Source: Nocardiaceae bacterium
Lineage (GTDB): Bacteria > Actinomycetota > Actinomycetes > Mycobacteriales > Mycobacteriaceae
Length of the DNA stretch: 64,000 nt
Direction: 5' to 3'
Assembly: GCA_021372355.1 (NCBI GenBank)
Contig: JAJFUQ010000208.1
Location: 62,001 to 126,000 of the forward strand
This document shows, piece after piece, positions 9,099 to 18,171 of the stretch. The notes under the pieces are model-generated. The model was not told the DNA's origin. It saw only the letters and a list, made by a program, of their open reading frames with translations, and did not search any database. The first letter of the stretch is position 1. Each line of letters starts with the position of its first letter. The translations under genes and the position numbers were made by a program.

Positions 9099-9372
9099 AC
9101 GGCGCGATAAATCCTCACTACGCCGCTGTATTCAAAAACGCGGTGAAATGTGCCTCGAGCAGCGCACAACGGACCAGCGAAGTGCATCCGTACAGGTCAC
9201 CGCAACAAGGTCACCGGCGGCGATTGTGTCCACCATGTTTCGCCGCACGCACATGCCATTTGCGCAGCATGTGCGCCGTTTCAAGCCGTTTTGAGGCCTG
9301 ATCCAGGCAACTTACAGTCGATCCAAACGATTCCCTACAGCCCGCTGGGATTCGCAGGAAGGGACCTGTTCA
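9099..9372 (+). promoter_or_regulatory. Upstream region of the nar operon
   Basis: No gene is seen in these 274 bases. A direct repeat AGGTCACC occurs at 9194-9201 and 9208-9215, 14 bases apart. An inverted repeat GCGCA-GCATG-TGCGC lies at 9262-9276. It is followed by a weak sigma-70-like pair, TTGAGG at 9291-9296 and TACAGT at 9313-9318 with 16 bases between. A strong ribosome site (GGAAGGGA) precedes the GTG of narG. These elements suggest a regulated promoter; the regulator is unknown. Confidence 0.35.
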
Positions 9373-12300
9373 GTGTCTTCGATCGACTCGCTCGACGATT
9401 CAGGCACGGCGACCAATCTCGCCCGTGCCGACCTGGCCGACTCACTCCTCGGCCTTGGCAAGTATTTCCACAAAGGCGAGATATCGACCGACGAGCGAAC
9501 GCTCCACAAGGTCGGTGGCCGCCAGGCCGACGACTTCTACCGCGACCGCTGGGCCCACGACAAGGTGGTCCGCTCGACGCACGGCGTGAACTGCACCGGA
9601 TCGTGCTCCTGGAAGATCTACGTCAAAGACGGCGTCATCACCTGGGAAGCCCAGCAGACCGACTACCCTTCCGTCGGCACCGACAAGCCCGAGTACGAGC
9701 CGCGTGGATGCCCGCGTGGCGCATCATTCTCTTGGTACACGTACTCCCCGGCGCGCGTGCGCTACCCGTACGTCCGCGGCACCCTGCTCGAGTACTACCG
9801 CGAGGCCAAGGCGCAGAAGAAGGACCCCGTCGACGCCTGGGAGTCCATCGTCGAAGACCCGGCGAAGGCCAAGGCCTACAAGTCTGCCCGCGGCAAGGGC
9901 GGATTCGTCCGCTCCGAGTGGTGGGAAGCGGCTGAAATGGCCGCCGCCGCACACGTTTACACGATTAAGAAGTACGGCCCGGACCGTGTTGCCGGCTTCT
10001 CGCCGATCCCCGCGATGTCCATGGTCAGCCACTCGATCGGTGCGCGATTCATCTCGCTCATCGGTGGCTCGATGCTGTCCTTCTATGACTGGTATGCCGA
10101 CCTTCCGGTCGCCTCGCCGCAGATGTTCGGCGACCAGACCGACGTTCCGGAGTCGGCCGACTGGTTCGACGCGGGCTACCTCATCATGTGGGGCTCGAAC
10201 GTCCCGGTGACCCGGACCCCGGACGCGCACTACATGACCGAGGCGCGCTACCGCGGCCAGAAGGTCGTCGTGGTCTCGCCGGACTACGCGGACAACACGA
10301 AGTTCGCCGACGAGTGGCTCCCCGCCCGTCCGGGCACCGACGCCGCCCTCGCGATGGCGATGGGCCACGTCATCCTCAAGGAGTTCTTCGTCGACCGCAC
10401 GACGAGTCGGTTCGACTCGTACGTCAAGAAGTACACCGACCTCGCCTACCTCATCGAGGTCGAGGAGAAGCACGGTGCGTACGTGCCAGGCAAGTTCCTC
10501 ACCGCCGACCTCCTCGGCGACAAGAGCGAAGGCGCGAAGTCGAAGACGGTCCTGCTCGACCAGGATGGCAACCCGGTCGTCCCGAACGGAAGCCTCGGCG
10601 ACCGCTTCGCGAGCGACGGCGAAGGCAAGTGGAATCTCGACCTAGGGGAAGTGGACCCGCTCCTGACGCTCGGCGCTCTGCCCAATGGTCGCTCCGCAGG
10701 CTCCGCTCCTGGTGAACCTGTAGAGATCCTCCTCCCCCGCTTCGACACCCCGAAGGCGGAGATCCTGCGCCGCGGAGTCCCGACCAAGATCGTCGCCGGC
10801 AAGCGCGTCACGACGGTCTTCGACCTGATGCTTGCCCAATACGGCGTGGGCCGCGAAGGACTTCCGGGCCAGTGGCCGACGGGCTACGACGACGCCGACG
10901 AGCCGTACACCCCGGCTTGGCAGGAGTCGATCACCGGCGTCCCGGCCGCCGCGGCCGAGCGCATCGGACGCGAGTTCGCCGACAACGCAGAGCGTTCGGG
11001 CGGTCGCTCGATGATCCTGATGGGCGCTGGAACCAACCACTGGTTCCACTCTGACCAGATCTACCGCTCATTCCTCGCACTCACGACTCTCACCGGATGT
11101 CAGGGCGTCAACGGCGGCGGTTGGGCGCACTACGTCGGCCAGGAGAAGTGCCGTCCGGTCACCGGTTGGGCGACTCTTGCCTACGCACTGGACTGGCAGC
11201 GCCCCGCACGCCAGATGCAGGGCACGATCTTCTGGTACATGGCCAATGACCAGTGGCGCTACGACCCGTTCACCACGGACGTGTTCCAGTCGCCGCTCGC
11301 CGAGGGCAAGTTCGCCGGCAAGACCGCCGCCGACACCATCGCGCAGTCGGCGCGTATGGGATGGATGCCGAGCTACCCGACGTTCAACAAGAACCCGCTG
11401 GACTTGGCTGACGCAGCCGAGGAAGCCGGCGTTGACGCCGGTCAGTACATCGTCGACGGCCTGCAATCGGGAGACCTCGAATTCGCCGTCGAAGACCCGG
11501 ACGCCCCGGAGAACTTCCCCCGCTGCCTCACCGTGTGGCGAGCGAACCTGCTTGGTTCGTCGGGCAAGGGCAACGAGTACTTCATGAAGCACCTGCTCGG
11601 CACCGACAACAACGTCGAGGCGAAGGATGAGCAGGGCGCCCGCCCCAAGACAGTGAAGTGGCGCGACGAAGCACCGGTCGGAAAGCTCGATCTGCTGGTC
11701 GCCCTCGATTTCCGCATGACCAGCACGACGCTGTTCAGCGACATCATCCTGCCGGCGGCGACGTGGTACGAGAAGCACGACCTGAGCTCGACCGACATGC
11801 ACCCGTTCGTGCACGCGTTCAGTCCCGCGATTTCACCGCCGTGGGAGACCAAGACGGACTTCGAGGCATTCCACCGTATCGCGCGTGGATTCTCGTGGCT
11901 CGCGGAGAAGCACCTCGGCATCCGCAAGGACATCGTGGCGGTCCCGCTGTTCCACGACACCGCGGATGCCCTCGCCCAGACCGGCGGCAAGGTCCTCGAC
12001 TGGAAGGCCGGCGACTGCGAGCCGATCCCCGGCAAGACCATGCCGGGAATCAAGGTCGTCGAGCGTGACTACCCGAACGTCGCAGAGAAGATGGGTGCGC
12101 TCGGCCCGCTCGTCGAGAAGCTCGGCCTCACCACCAAGGCCGTCACGACCTTCCCGGACGAAGAAGTCGAGTACTTGGCCAGGTTCAACGGCACGGTGAA
12201 GGACGGCGTCGCCGCGGGCCGTCCGTTGCTCGTCAAGGACACCCACAACGCCGAGACGATCCTTGCGCTGTCGGGAACCACCAACGGCCGCATGGCAGTC

Positions 12301-13098
12301 GAGGGATTCCGGGCTCTCGAGCGCCGCACCGGTACCCACCTCGCCGATCTCGCCGAGGAGATGGAAGGCAAGCGGATCACGTTCGCGGACACGCAGGCGC
12401 GACCGGTTCCGGTCATCACTTCGCCGGAGTGGTCGGGTTCGGAGACCGGCGGACGTCGCTACTCACCGTTCACGATCAACGTCGAACGTGACAAGCCGTG
12501 GCACACCCTGACCGGTCGCCAGCACTTCTACCTCGATCACGACTGGATGTGCGAACTCGGTGAGCAGATGCCGATGTACAAGCCGCCGTTGGACATGACC
12601 GCGCTGTTCGCCGAGCCTGGCGTCGGCGATTTGGGCGAAGCCGGGATCACCGTGCGCTACCTGACGCCGCACTCGAAGTGGTCGATCCACTCGGCCTACC
12701 AGGACAACCTGTACATGCTGACGCTGTCCCGCGGTGGCCAGAACATCTGGATGTCCGACGTCGACGCCGCCAAGATCGGCGTCAAGGACAACGACTGGAT
12801 CGAGTGCACGAACCGCAACGGTGTCGTCAACGCTCGCGCGGTCGTCAGCCACCGTATGCCCGAGGGGCTGGTGTTCATGTACCACGCCCAGGACCGTGCG
12901 GTGGACGTACCGAGGACCGAGAAGACCGGCAAGCGCGGTGGTATCCACAACGCGCTGACCCGAATCATGATCAAGCCGACGCACCTCATCGGTGGTTACG
13001 CGCAGCAATCCTTCGCGCTCAACTACCACGGTCCGACCGGAAACCAGCGTGACGAAGTGACCACAATCCGTCGCCGTAGCCAGAATGTGGAGTACTAA
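9373..13098 (+). CDS. narG: Respiratory nitrate reductase alpha subunit NarG
   Basis: This 1241-residue bis-MGD molybdoenzyme reduces nitrate to nitrite on the cytoplasmic side of the membrane. The N-terminal iron-sulfur ligands are H70, C74, C78 and C113 (HGVNCTGSCSW, then RGCPRG). The molybdenum aspartate lies in YDWYADLPVASPQ near residue 239, as in E. coli NarG. The protein is full length for the family and has no twin-arginine signal, which agrees with a cytoplasmic-facing enzyme. The GTG start follows GGAAGGGA. It is first in narGHJI; three bases separate it from narH. Confidence 0.98.
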   Translation: MSSIDSLDDSGTATNLARADLADSLLGLGKYFHKGEISTDERTLHKVGGRQADDFYRDRWAHDKVVRSTHGVNCTGSCSWKIYVKDGVITWEAQQTDYPSVGTDKPEYEPRGCPRGASFSWYTYSPARVRYPYVRGTLLEYYREAKAQKKDPVDAWESIVEDPAKAKAYKSARGKGGFVRSEWWEAAEMAAAAHVYTIKKYGPDRVAGFSPIPAMSMVSHSIGARFISLIGGSMLSFYDWYADLPVASPQMFGDQTDVPESADWFDAGYLIMWGSNVPVTRTPDAHYMTEARYRGQKVVVVSPDYADNTKFADEWLPARPGTDAALAMAMGHVILKEFFVDRTTSRFDSYVKKYTDLAYLIEVEEKHGAYVPGKFLTADLLGDKSEGAKSKTVLLDQDGNPVVPNGSLGDRFASDGEGKWNLDLGEVDPLLTLGALPNGRSAGSAPGEPVEILLPRFDTPKAEILRRGVPTKIVAGKRVTTVFDLMLAQYGVGREGLPGQWPTGYDDADEPYTPAWQESITGVPAAAAERIGREFADNAERSGGRSMILMGAGTNHWFHSDQIYRSFLALTTLTGCQGVNGGGWAHYVGQEKCRPVTGWATLAYALDWQRPARQMQGTIFWYMANDQWRYDPFTTDVFQSPLAEGKFAGKTAADTIAQSARMGWMPSYPTFNKNPLDLADAAEEAGVDAGQYIVDGLQSGDLEFAVEDPDAPENFPRCLTVWRANLLGSSGKGNEYFMKHLLGTDNNVEAKDEQGARPKTVKWRDEAPVGKLDLLVALDFRMTSTTLFSDIILPAATWYEKHDLSSTDMHPFVHAFSPAISPPWETKTDFEAFHRIARGFSWLAEKHLGIRKDIVAVPLFHDTADALAQTGGKVLDWKAGDCEPIPGKTMPGIKVVERDYPNVAEKMGALGPLVEKLGLTTKAVTTFPDEEVEYLARFNGTVKDGVAAGRPLLVKDTHNAETILALSGTTNGRMAVEGFRALERRTGTHLADLAEEMEGKRITFADTQARPVPVITSPEWSGSETGGRRYSPFTINVERDKPWHTLTGRQHFYLDHDWMCELGEQMPMYKPPLDMTALFAEPGVGDLGEAGITVRYLTPHSKWSIHSAYQDNLYMLTLSRGGQNIWMSDVDAAKIGVKDNDWIECTNRNGVVNARAVVSHRMPEGLVFMYHAQDRAVDVPRTEKTGKRGGIHNALTRIMIKPTHLIGGYAQQSFALNYHGPTGNQRDEVTTIRRRSQNVEY

Positions 13099-13101
13099 AC
13101 A

Positions 13102-14697
13102 ATGCGCGTAATGGCACAGCTGTGCATGGTCATGAACCTCGACAAGTGCATCGGCTGCCACACCTGTTCGGTCACCTGCAAGCAGGCTTGGACGAACCGT
13201 GGTGGCGTCGAGTACGTGTGGTTCAACAACGTCGAGACCCGGCCCGGCCAGGGTTACCCCCGGCAGTATCAGGATCAGGAGAAGTGGAAGGGCGGCTGGA
13301 CGCTCAACAAGAAGGGCAAGCTGACCCTGAAGTCGGGTTCACGCGCCAAGCGTCTGCTCAACATCTTCGCCAACCCGGTGCTGCCGACGGTGTCGGACTA
13401 CTACGACCCGTGGACGTACGACTACGAGAACATCCTCAATTCGGGCCCGTCGGACACGACGCCGGTCGCGCGCCCGAAGTCGCTCATCACCGGTGAGGAC
13501 ACGAAGGTCACCTGGGGCGCGAACTGGGACGACGACCTCGGCTCAGGCCCCGAGCAGGTCGCGAAGGACCCGATCCTGGCCAAGCTCGAGGACAAGGTCA
13601 AGCTCGAGTTCGAAGAGACCTTCATGTTCTACCTGCCGCGCATCTGCGAGCACTGCCTCAACCCGGCATGTGCCGCATCGTGCCCGTCGGGTGCGATCTA
13701 CAAGCGCTCGGAAGACGGCATCGTGCTCGTCGACCAGGACAAATGCCGCGGTTGGCGCCAGTGCGTCACGGGCTGCCCGTACAAGAAGATCTACTTCAAC
13801 CACAAGACCGGCAAGGCCGAGAAATGCACGTTCTGCTACCCGCGCGTTGAGGTCGGCATTCCGACCGTGTGCTCGGAGACATGCGTCGGGCGTCTGCGCT
13901 ACATCGGCGTCATGCTCTACGACGCGGACGCCGTGCTCGAGGCAGCCTCGGTCAAGGACGACAAGGACCTCTACCCGGCCCAGCTCAATGTCTTCCTGAA
14001 CCCGCACGACGAGCGCGTCATCCAGGCGGCTCAGGATGCGGGCATCACGAGCGAGTGGATCAAGGCCGCGCAGGATTCGCCGTGCTACAAGCTCATCGTC
14101 GACTACCAGGTCGCGCTGCCGCTGCACCCGGAATACCGCACGATGCCGATGGTTTGGTACATCCCGCCGCTGTCCCCCGTCGTCGATGTCCTCAAGGACA
14201 CCGGCCACGACGCCGAGAACGTGGGCAACCTGTTCGGCGCGATCGACGCGCTGCGCATCCCGATCGAGTACCTCGCGGAACTGTTCACCGCGGGCGACGT
14301 CGGCCCGGTTCGCGCTTCGCTCGACCGCCTGGCCGGCATGCGTTCGTTCATGCGCTCGATCAACCTCGGCGAAGAGCCCGACCTCGACATCTGCGAGGCG
14401 ATCCGCCTGCAGCCCGAAGAGATCGAAGCGATGTACCGCCTGCTCGCGATCGCCAAGTACAACGACCGGTACGTCATCCCGAACAACGCCTCGTCGGACG
14501 CGCACCGTCTCGATGCGCTCGCCACTGGTTGCAGTGTCGACGGCCCGGGTACGACCGCTTTCGAGGTCGTGGCGGACAAGTTCCACCTGCTCGATGACGC
14601 CAATGGCGCTGGACCGGAATACAAGCAGGGACGGGTGAACCTGCTGAACTGGGACGGTCGTAACGGATCCGCCGGTGTGGTTCCGGTGAAGCAGTGA
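13102..14697 (+). CDS. narH: Respiratory nitrate reductase beta subunit NarH
   Basis: This 531-residue iron-sulfur protein passes electrons from NarI to NarG. The first cysteine group is DKCIGCHTCSVTCKQ (C16, C19, C22, C26). Later groups are CEHCLNPACAASCPSG, CRGWRQCVTGCPYKK and KCTFCYPR. In the third group tryptophan replaces one cysteine (CRGW), which is the known sign of the [3Fe-4S] cluster in NarH. Length and motif order are normal. Its stop overlaps the GTG of narJ by four bases, so translation of the two is coupled. Confidence 0.98.
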   Translation: MRVMAQLCMVMNLDKCIGCHTCSVTCKQAWTNRGGVEYVWFNNVETRPGQGYPRQYQDQEKWKGGWTLNKKGKLTLKSGSRAKRLLNIFANPVLPTVSDYYDPWTYDYENILNSGPSDTTPVARPKSLITGEDTKVTWGANWDDDLGSGPEQVAKDPILAKLEDKVKLEFEETFMFYLPRICEHCLNPACAASCPSGAIYKRSEDGIVLVDQDKCRGWRQCVTGCPYKKIYFNHKTGKAEKCTFCYPRVEVGIPTVCSETCVGRLRYIGVMLYDADAVLEAASVKDDKDLYPAQLNVFLNPHDERVIQAAQDAGITSEWIKAAQDSPCYKLIVDYQVALPLHPEYRTMPMVWYIPPLSPVVDVLKDTGHDAENVGNLFGAIDALRIPIEYLAELFTAGDVGPVRASLDRLAGMRSFMRSINLGEEPDLDICEAIRLQPEEIEAMYRLLAIAKYNDRYVIPNNASSDAHRLDALATGCSVDGPGTTAFEVVADKFHLLDDANGAGPEYKQGRVNLLNWDGRNGSAGVVPVKQ

Positions 14698-15371
14698 AGC
14701 TGCTTCAGCGGCGCGGCACCATCGCGGTTGAACCCGACCGCGACCAGCGGTTGACGTGGCGCATCGCAGCATTCTTGCTCGATTATCCGAACGAGCAGAC
14801 GCTCGCGATGCTGCCCGATCTTCGTGCGTCGGCCGAATCGATGGTTCCGCACCTCGGTGGGCCGTTGCTGAAGTTCATCGACTACGCGCTGGCGCAGAAC
14901 CAGATCAGTCTCGGCCAGGAGTACGTCGCCACGTTCGACCTCAAGCGCCGAAGCTGCCTGCATCTGACGTATTACGCGTGCGGCGACACCCGCAAGCGCG
15001 GGATGGCGTTGCTGCGGTTCAAGCATGCGTACAAGGCGGCCGGGACACCTTTCGGCGAGGACTCCGGCGAGCTCCCCGATCACATTACCGTGGTTCTCGA
15101 GTTCGCCGCCACGGTCGCGCCAGTAGTCGGGGCGCGCCTTCTCGGCGAGCACTTGCCCCCGCTCGAACTGCTTCGGCTCTCGCTCGAGGAGAACGAGTCG
15201 CCCTACCAGCACGTGATTGCGGCGATCCTTGCGACGCTTCCGCCCATCACGAACGCCGACCGGCGCCGGATCGAGCAGCTCGCCGCCGAGGGTCCGCCCG
15301 AGGAAGAGGTCGGCCTCGAGCCGTTCGCGATGGACCCGACTCTGTACAACGACCAAGGAGGCCGTCGATGA
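14694..15371 (+). CDS. narJ: Nitrate reductase assembly chaperone NarJ
   Basis: This 225-residue protein is the TorD/NarJ-type chaperone that holds apo-NarGH until the molybdenum cofactor is inserted; it is not part of the final complex. It shows the typical pattern of an all-helical protein (WRIAAFLLDYPNEQTL near the front; KRRSCLHLTYYACGDTRKRG in the middle, a conserved NarJ segment). The GTG start overlaps the narH stop, and its stop overlaps the narI ATG, both by four bases. The position in narGHJI confirms the assignment. Confidence 0.95.
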   Translation: MKLLQRRGTIAVEPDRDQRLTWRIAAFLLDYPNEQTLAMLPDLRASAESMVPHLGGPLLKFIDYALAQNQISLGQEYVATFDLKRRSCLHLTYYACGDTRKRGMALLRFKHAYKAAGTPFGEDSGELPDHITVVLEFAATVAPVVGARLLGEHLPPLELLRLSLEENESPYQHVIAAILATLPPITNADRRRIEQLAAEGPPEEEVGLEPFAMDPTLYNDQGGRR

Positions 15372-16111
15372 CCAACTTGTTGTGGACGACATTCCCGTAC
15401 ATCGCACTCACCGTGTTCGCCGTCGGACACGTGTGGCGCTACAAGAACGACCAGTTCGGCTGGACCACGCGCTCGTCGCAGATCTACGAGTCGAAGCTGC
15501 TGCGCCTCGGTAGCCCGCTGTTCCACTTCGGAATCCTCGGTGTGTTCGCCGGTCACGTGATGGGCATCGCGATCCCTTCGAGCTGGACCGATGCCGTGGG
15601 CGTCGACGACCACATCTATCACTACGTTTCGCTGGTCGGCGGTGTCGTCACCGGCGTGATGACCTGCGCCGGTATCGCCATCCTGCTGTACCGACGTGCG
15701 ACGGTCAGCATGGTCCGAAAGGCCACCACCACCAACGACAAGGCGATGTACCTCGTGTTCATCGCGGTGCTGATCACCGGAATGATGAACACGATCGGCG
15801 TCAACTTGTTCGGGCCGGGATACAACTACCGCGAGACGATCTCCCCGTGGTTCCGGAGCCTGTTCACGCTGAACCCCAAGCCGGAGCTCATGGTCGGTGT
15901 CCCGATCACCTTCCAGGTCCACGCGCTCCTGGTGCTGCTGCTCTTCGCGATGTGGCCATTCACGCGCCTCGTTCACATGTTCAGCGCACCGGTCGGCTAC
16001 CTGGTGCGCCCGTACGTCGTGTACCGCAGCAAGGAGCCGGTCGGTGCCGGTCGCAAGTACGGAAAGGCCTGGGAGGTTCCGGCCCGCCCGCAACCACGGA
16101 AGTGGCTGTAG
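15368..16111 (+). CDS. narI: Respiratory nitrate reductase gamma subunit NarI (cytochrome b)
   Basis: This 247-residue membrane protein is the di-heme cytochrome b that oxidises menaquinol and feeds NarGH. About five membrane segments are visible. Candidate heme histidines include those in AVGHVWRYKND, LFHFGILGVFAGHVMG and QVHALLVLLLFAMWPFTRLVHMFSAP. The length is normal for NarI. It ends the nar operon; the convergent aldehyde dehydrogenase gene stops 29 bases away. No obvious terminator hairpin was found in that short gap. Confidence 0.96.
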   Translation: MTNLLWTTFPYIALTVFAVGHVWRYKNDQFGWTTRSSQIYESKLLRLGSPLFHFGILGVFAGHVMGIAIPSSWTDAVGVDDHIYHYVSLVGGVVTGVMTCAGIAILLYRRATVSMVRKATTTNDKAMYLVFIAVLITGMMNTIGVNLFGPGYNYRETISPWFRSLFTLNPKPELMVGVPITFQVHALLVLLLFAMWPFTRLVHMFSAPVGYLVRPYVVYRSKEPVGAGRKYGKAWEVPARPQPRKWL

Positions 16112-16140
16112 GGAGCCTTCAATAGAGACGGTGGACGGGA

Positions 16141-17799
16141 CTAGCGCCAGCGGACCCTCTTCAGCAGGTCGAGAGACATCATGATTCCGGTCTCGAACTG
16201 TTCGTGAGTCATCGGGCCGGGCGGCTGCAAGGTGAGAACCCGCTGGCGGGCAATGGTCTGCGATGACGTGTATTTGAGCAAGCCATACGTGCCGTGCCGA
16301 CTCCCCATGCCCGAGTCGCCGAGCCCACCCATGGGTGCGTCGACACTGCCCCACGCGGCGATGTAGTCCTCGTTGATCGTGACGATTCCGGCGTGGATGC
16401 GAGCCGCAATCTCGTCCACTTCGGTGCCGCCCCAGACGCTGGCAGCCAGCCCGTACTCGGTGTCGTTGGCCAAAGCCACGCCCTCGTCTACCGTCTTGAA
16501 GCGATATACCGAAACGACTGGCCCGAACGTCTCGTTGCGACAAAGCGTCATGTCGTCGGTAACGCCTTCGAGCAGCGTGGGCTCATAGAACAGCGGACCG
16601 AGGTCCGGTCGAGCCTTCGCGCCGGCGAGAACCGTTGCTCCCTTGGAGACGGCGTCATCGACGTGGCTGGAAATGACTTCGAGCTGCTCCTGGCTCGTGA
16701 GCGAGCCCATCTCCATACCGAACTCGTAGGTCGCACCAAGAGCAAGGTTTCTCACGCGCTCAGTCAGCGCACCGACGAACTCGTCGTAGATCTTGTCCTG
16801 TACGTACAAGCGCTCGATCGACACGCAAACCTGGCCGGCGCCGCCGTAACACGAGCGCAGCGAGCCTTCCACCGTGCGTTCGATATCGGCGTCATTGAGA
16901 ACCAGCATCGGATTCTTGCCACCGAGTTCCATGGAGGAAGCGATCAAGCGCTTACCAGCTTCGGCTGCCAGGTACCGTCCGGTCTTGGTCGAGCCGGTGA
17001 ACATCAGGTAATTCGCGTTGTCGAGAAGCGGCGTGCCGATCTGGCTGGATCTGCCCAGCGCGATCTGCCAAAGTCCCTCCGGCAGACCGGCCTGCAGTGC
17101 GAGGTCCAGGCCGTACAGCGCACAGAGGGCGGCTTGGTTGTCCGGCTTCTGAACGACCGCGTTGCCGGCGATGAGCGCGGGGATGGTGTCGCAGACGCTC
17201 AGGATGAACGGGAAGTTCCAGGGCGAGATGACGGACACCACACCTTTGGGTATGTGGATCTCCTTCACCGCGGTGAGCACGGGCGTGACGCCGGTGCGCC
17301 CCTGCGGCCCGAGGAGGTCGGGCGCGACCCGCGCGTAGTAGCGCGCGGTATTCATGATGTCCATGACTTCACGGAAGGCGTCGCGTCGCGTCTTGCCGTT
17401 CTCGATCTGGACTAGATCCATGATCGTTTCGCGATTGTCTTTGACCAGGTCGTGGTACTTCAGGAAGACCTTGGCGCGATCTTTGACCGACTTAGCCGCC
17501 CAGGCGGTTTGGGCTGCGCGGGCCGTAGCGAAGACCGTGTCTATCTCCTCCGCGGAGACCTGCGGGATGTCCGCAAGAGGCAGGCCGTTGTAGGGGGCGT
17601 AGGTGGTCACTGTCCCGCTGGCAGGGACTGCGCGCGAGAGCAGTCGGGCCACGAGATCCGGAGTCAGACTCTTGGGCATAGGCGCGAAGCCCGGGCCTGC
17701 GGCCGCCGCCTTTGCGGCTGCAGCGGCCGCCTTAGCAGCCGCCGTCGACTTCGGAGCCTTGGCGCCCTTCTCGACCGTGCCAGGTTTTGTGTTCGCCAT
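16141..17799 (-). CDS. Aldehyde dehydrogenase (succinate-semialdehyde type) with Lys/Ala-rich N-terminus
   Basis: This NAD(P)-dependent aldehyde dehydrogenase has ISPWNFPF, FTGSTKTGR, the catalytic glutamate in ELGGKNP and the catalytic cysteine in GAGQVCVSIERLYV. The core resembles the GabD2/succinate-semialdehyde branch. Ahead of the core lies an unusual stretch rich in Ala and Lys (KAPKSTAAAKAAAAAAK) of unknown role. ATG 17799 is preferred; GTG 17808 and an upstream start at 17880 are open. It is divergent from the copper monooxygenase operon across 372 bases. It could oxidise aldehydes from alkane oxidation, but this is inferred from position only. Confidence 0.92.
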   Translation of the reverse strand: MANTKPGTVEKGAKAPKSTAAAKAAAAAAKAAAAGPGFAPMPKSLTPDLVARLLSRAVPASGTVTTYAPYNGLPLADIPQVSAEEIDTVFATARAAQTAWAAKSVKDRAKVFLKYHDLVKDNRETIMDLVQIENGKTRRDAFREVMDIMNTARYYARVAPDLLGPQGRTGVTPVLTAVKEIHIPKGVVSVISPWNFPFILSVCDTIPALIAGNAVVQKPDNQAALCALYGLDLALQAGLPEGLWQIALGRSSQIGTPLLDNANYLMFTGSTKTGRYLAAEAGKRLIASSMELGGKNPMLVLNDADIERTVEGSLRSCYGGAGQVCVSIERLYVQDKIYDEFVGALTERVRNLALGATYEFGMEMGSLTSQEQLEVISSHVDDAVSKGATVLAGAKARPDLGPLFYEPTLLEGVTDDMTLCRNETFGPVVSVYRFKTVDEGVALANDTEYGLAASVWGGTEVDEIAARIHAGIVTINEDYIAAWGSVDAPMGGLGDSGMGSRHGTYGLLKYTSSQTIARQRVLTLQPPGPMTHEQFETGIMMSLDLLKRVRWR

Positions 17800-18171
17800 C
17801 GCGCTCACCGCTCTCTGAACATCGCTCAACAGGATCTGCGCACTCGAGCGTTGTCGAATCTGGCTAACCGAGCCCGTCAAGCAAGAACAACAAGCCGTGA
17901 GCCTCTCCGATGCTCACGGTATCGCGCGCGGTTCGCATCCACGACCTGTTAGGGCGGAACCGGTAACGACTGGTCACCTATGGTGACCAGACTCCACGGA
18001 CCAGAAATTCACAGCGAAATCTTCGTTGCCAGTGCAGCGTCACCGTGTTAATGCTTGACTTCGTTTAGGTTTACAATGAAAGCTATCTGTCAAGCAACGG
18101 CACAAATCTGTGCCAACTGTCCACCAGCAGGTGACAGGTCAACAGTGACGGAACACAAGGGAGTGGGTCAC
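17800..18171. promoter_or_regulatory. Divergent control region, aldehyde dehydrogenase / copper monooxygenase
   Basis: These 372 bases hold no convincing gene. Three inverted repeats stand out: CCGTGAGC/GCTCACGG at 17895-17919, the perfect CTGGTCACC-TAT-GGTGACCAG at 17970-17990, and GGCACA-AATC-TGTGCC at 18099-18114. A TACAAT hexamer at 18072-18077 may be a -10 box, but no good -35 is correctly spaced. The ribosome site AAGGGAG precedes ATG 18172. An open frame from 18055 reads into pmoC but has no ribosome site, so I treat it as leader. Confidence 0.45.
17970..17990. promoter_or_regulatory. Perfect 9+3+9 palindrome, candidate operator
   Basis: CTGGTCACC and its exact reverse complement GGTGACCAG flank TAT. 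The element lies 182 bases before pmoC and 171 bases before the divergent aldehyde dehydrogenase. Long perfect symmetry in a shared control region is typical of a dimeric repressor or activator site. The regulator is not in the immediate neighbourhood. The half-site GGTCACC also occurs as a direct repeat before narG at 9195 and 9209. Confidence 0.45.

Noticed and set aside
18055-18077. TTGACT at 18055-18060 and TACAAT at 18072-18077 as a promoter pair.
   Set aside because: Only 11 bases separate them, too short for a sigma-70 promoter; only the TACAAT box remains a candidate.
18055-18171. Upstream extension of pmoC beginning at 18055 with a CANCPP cysteine pair.
   Set aside because: It has no ribosome site, overlaps inverted repeats of the control region, and ATG 18172 has a good AAGGGAG.
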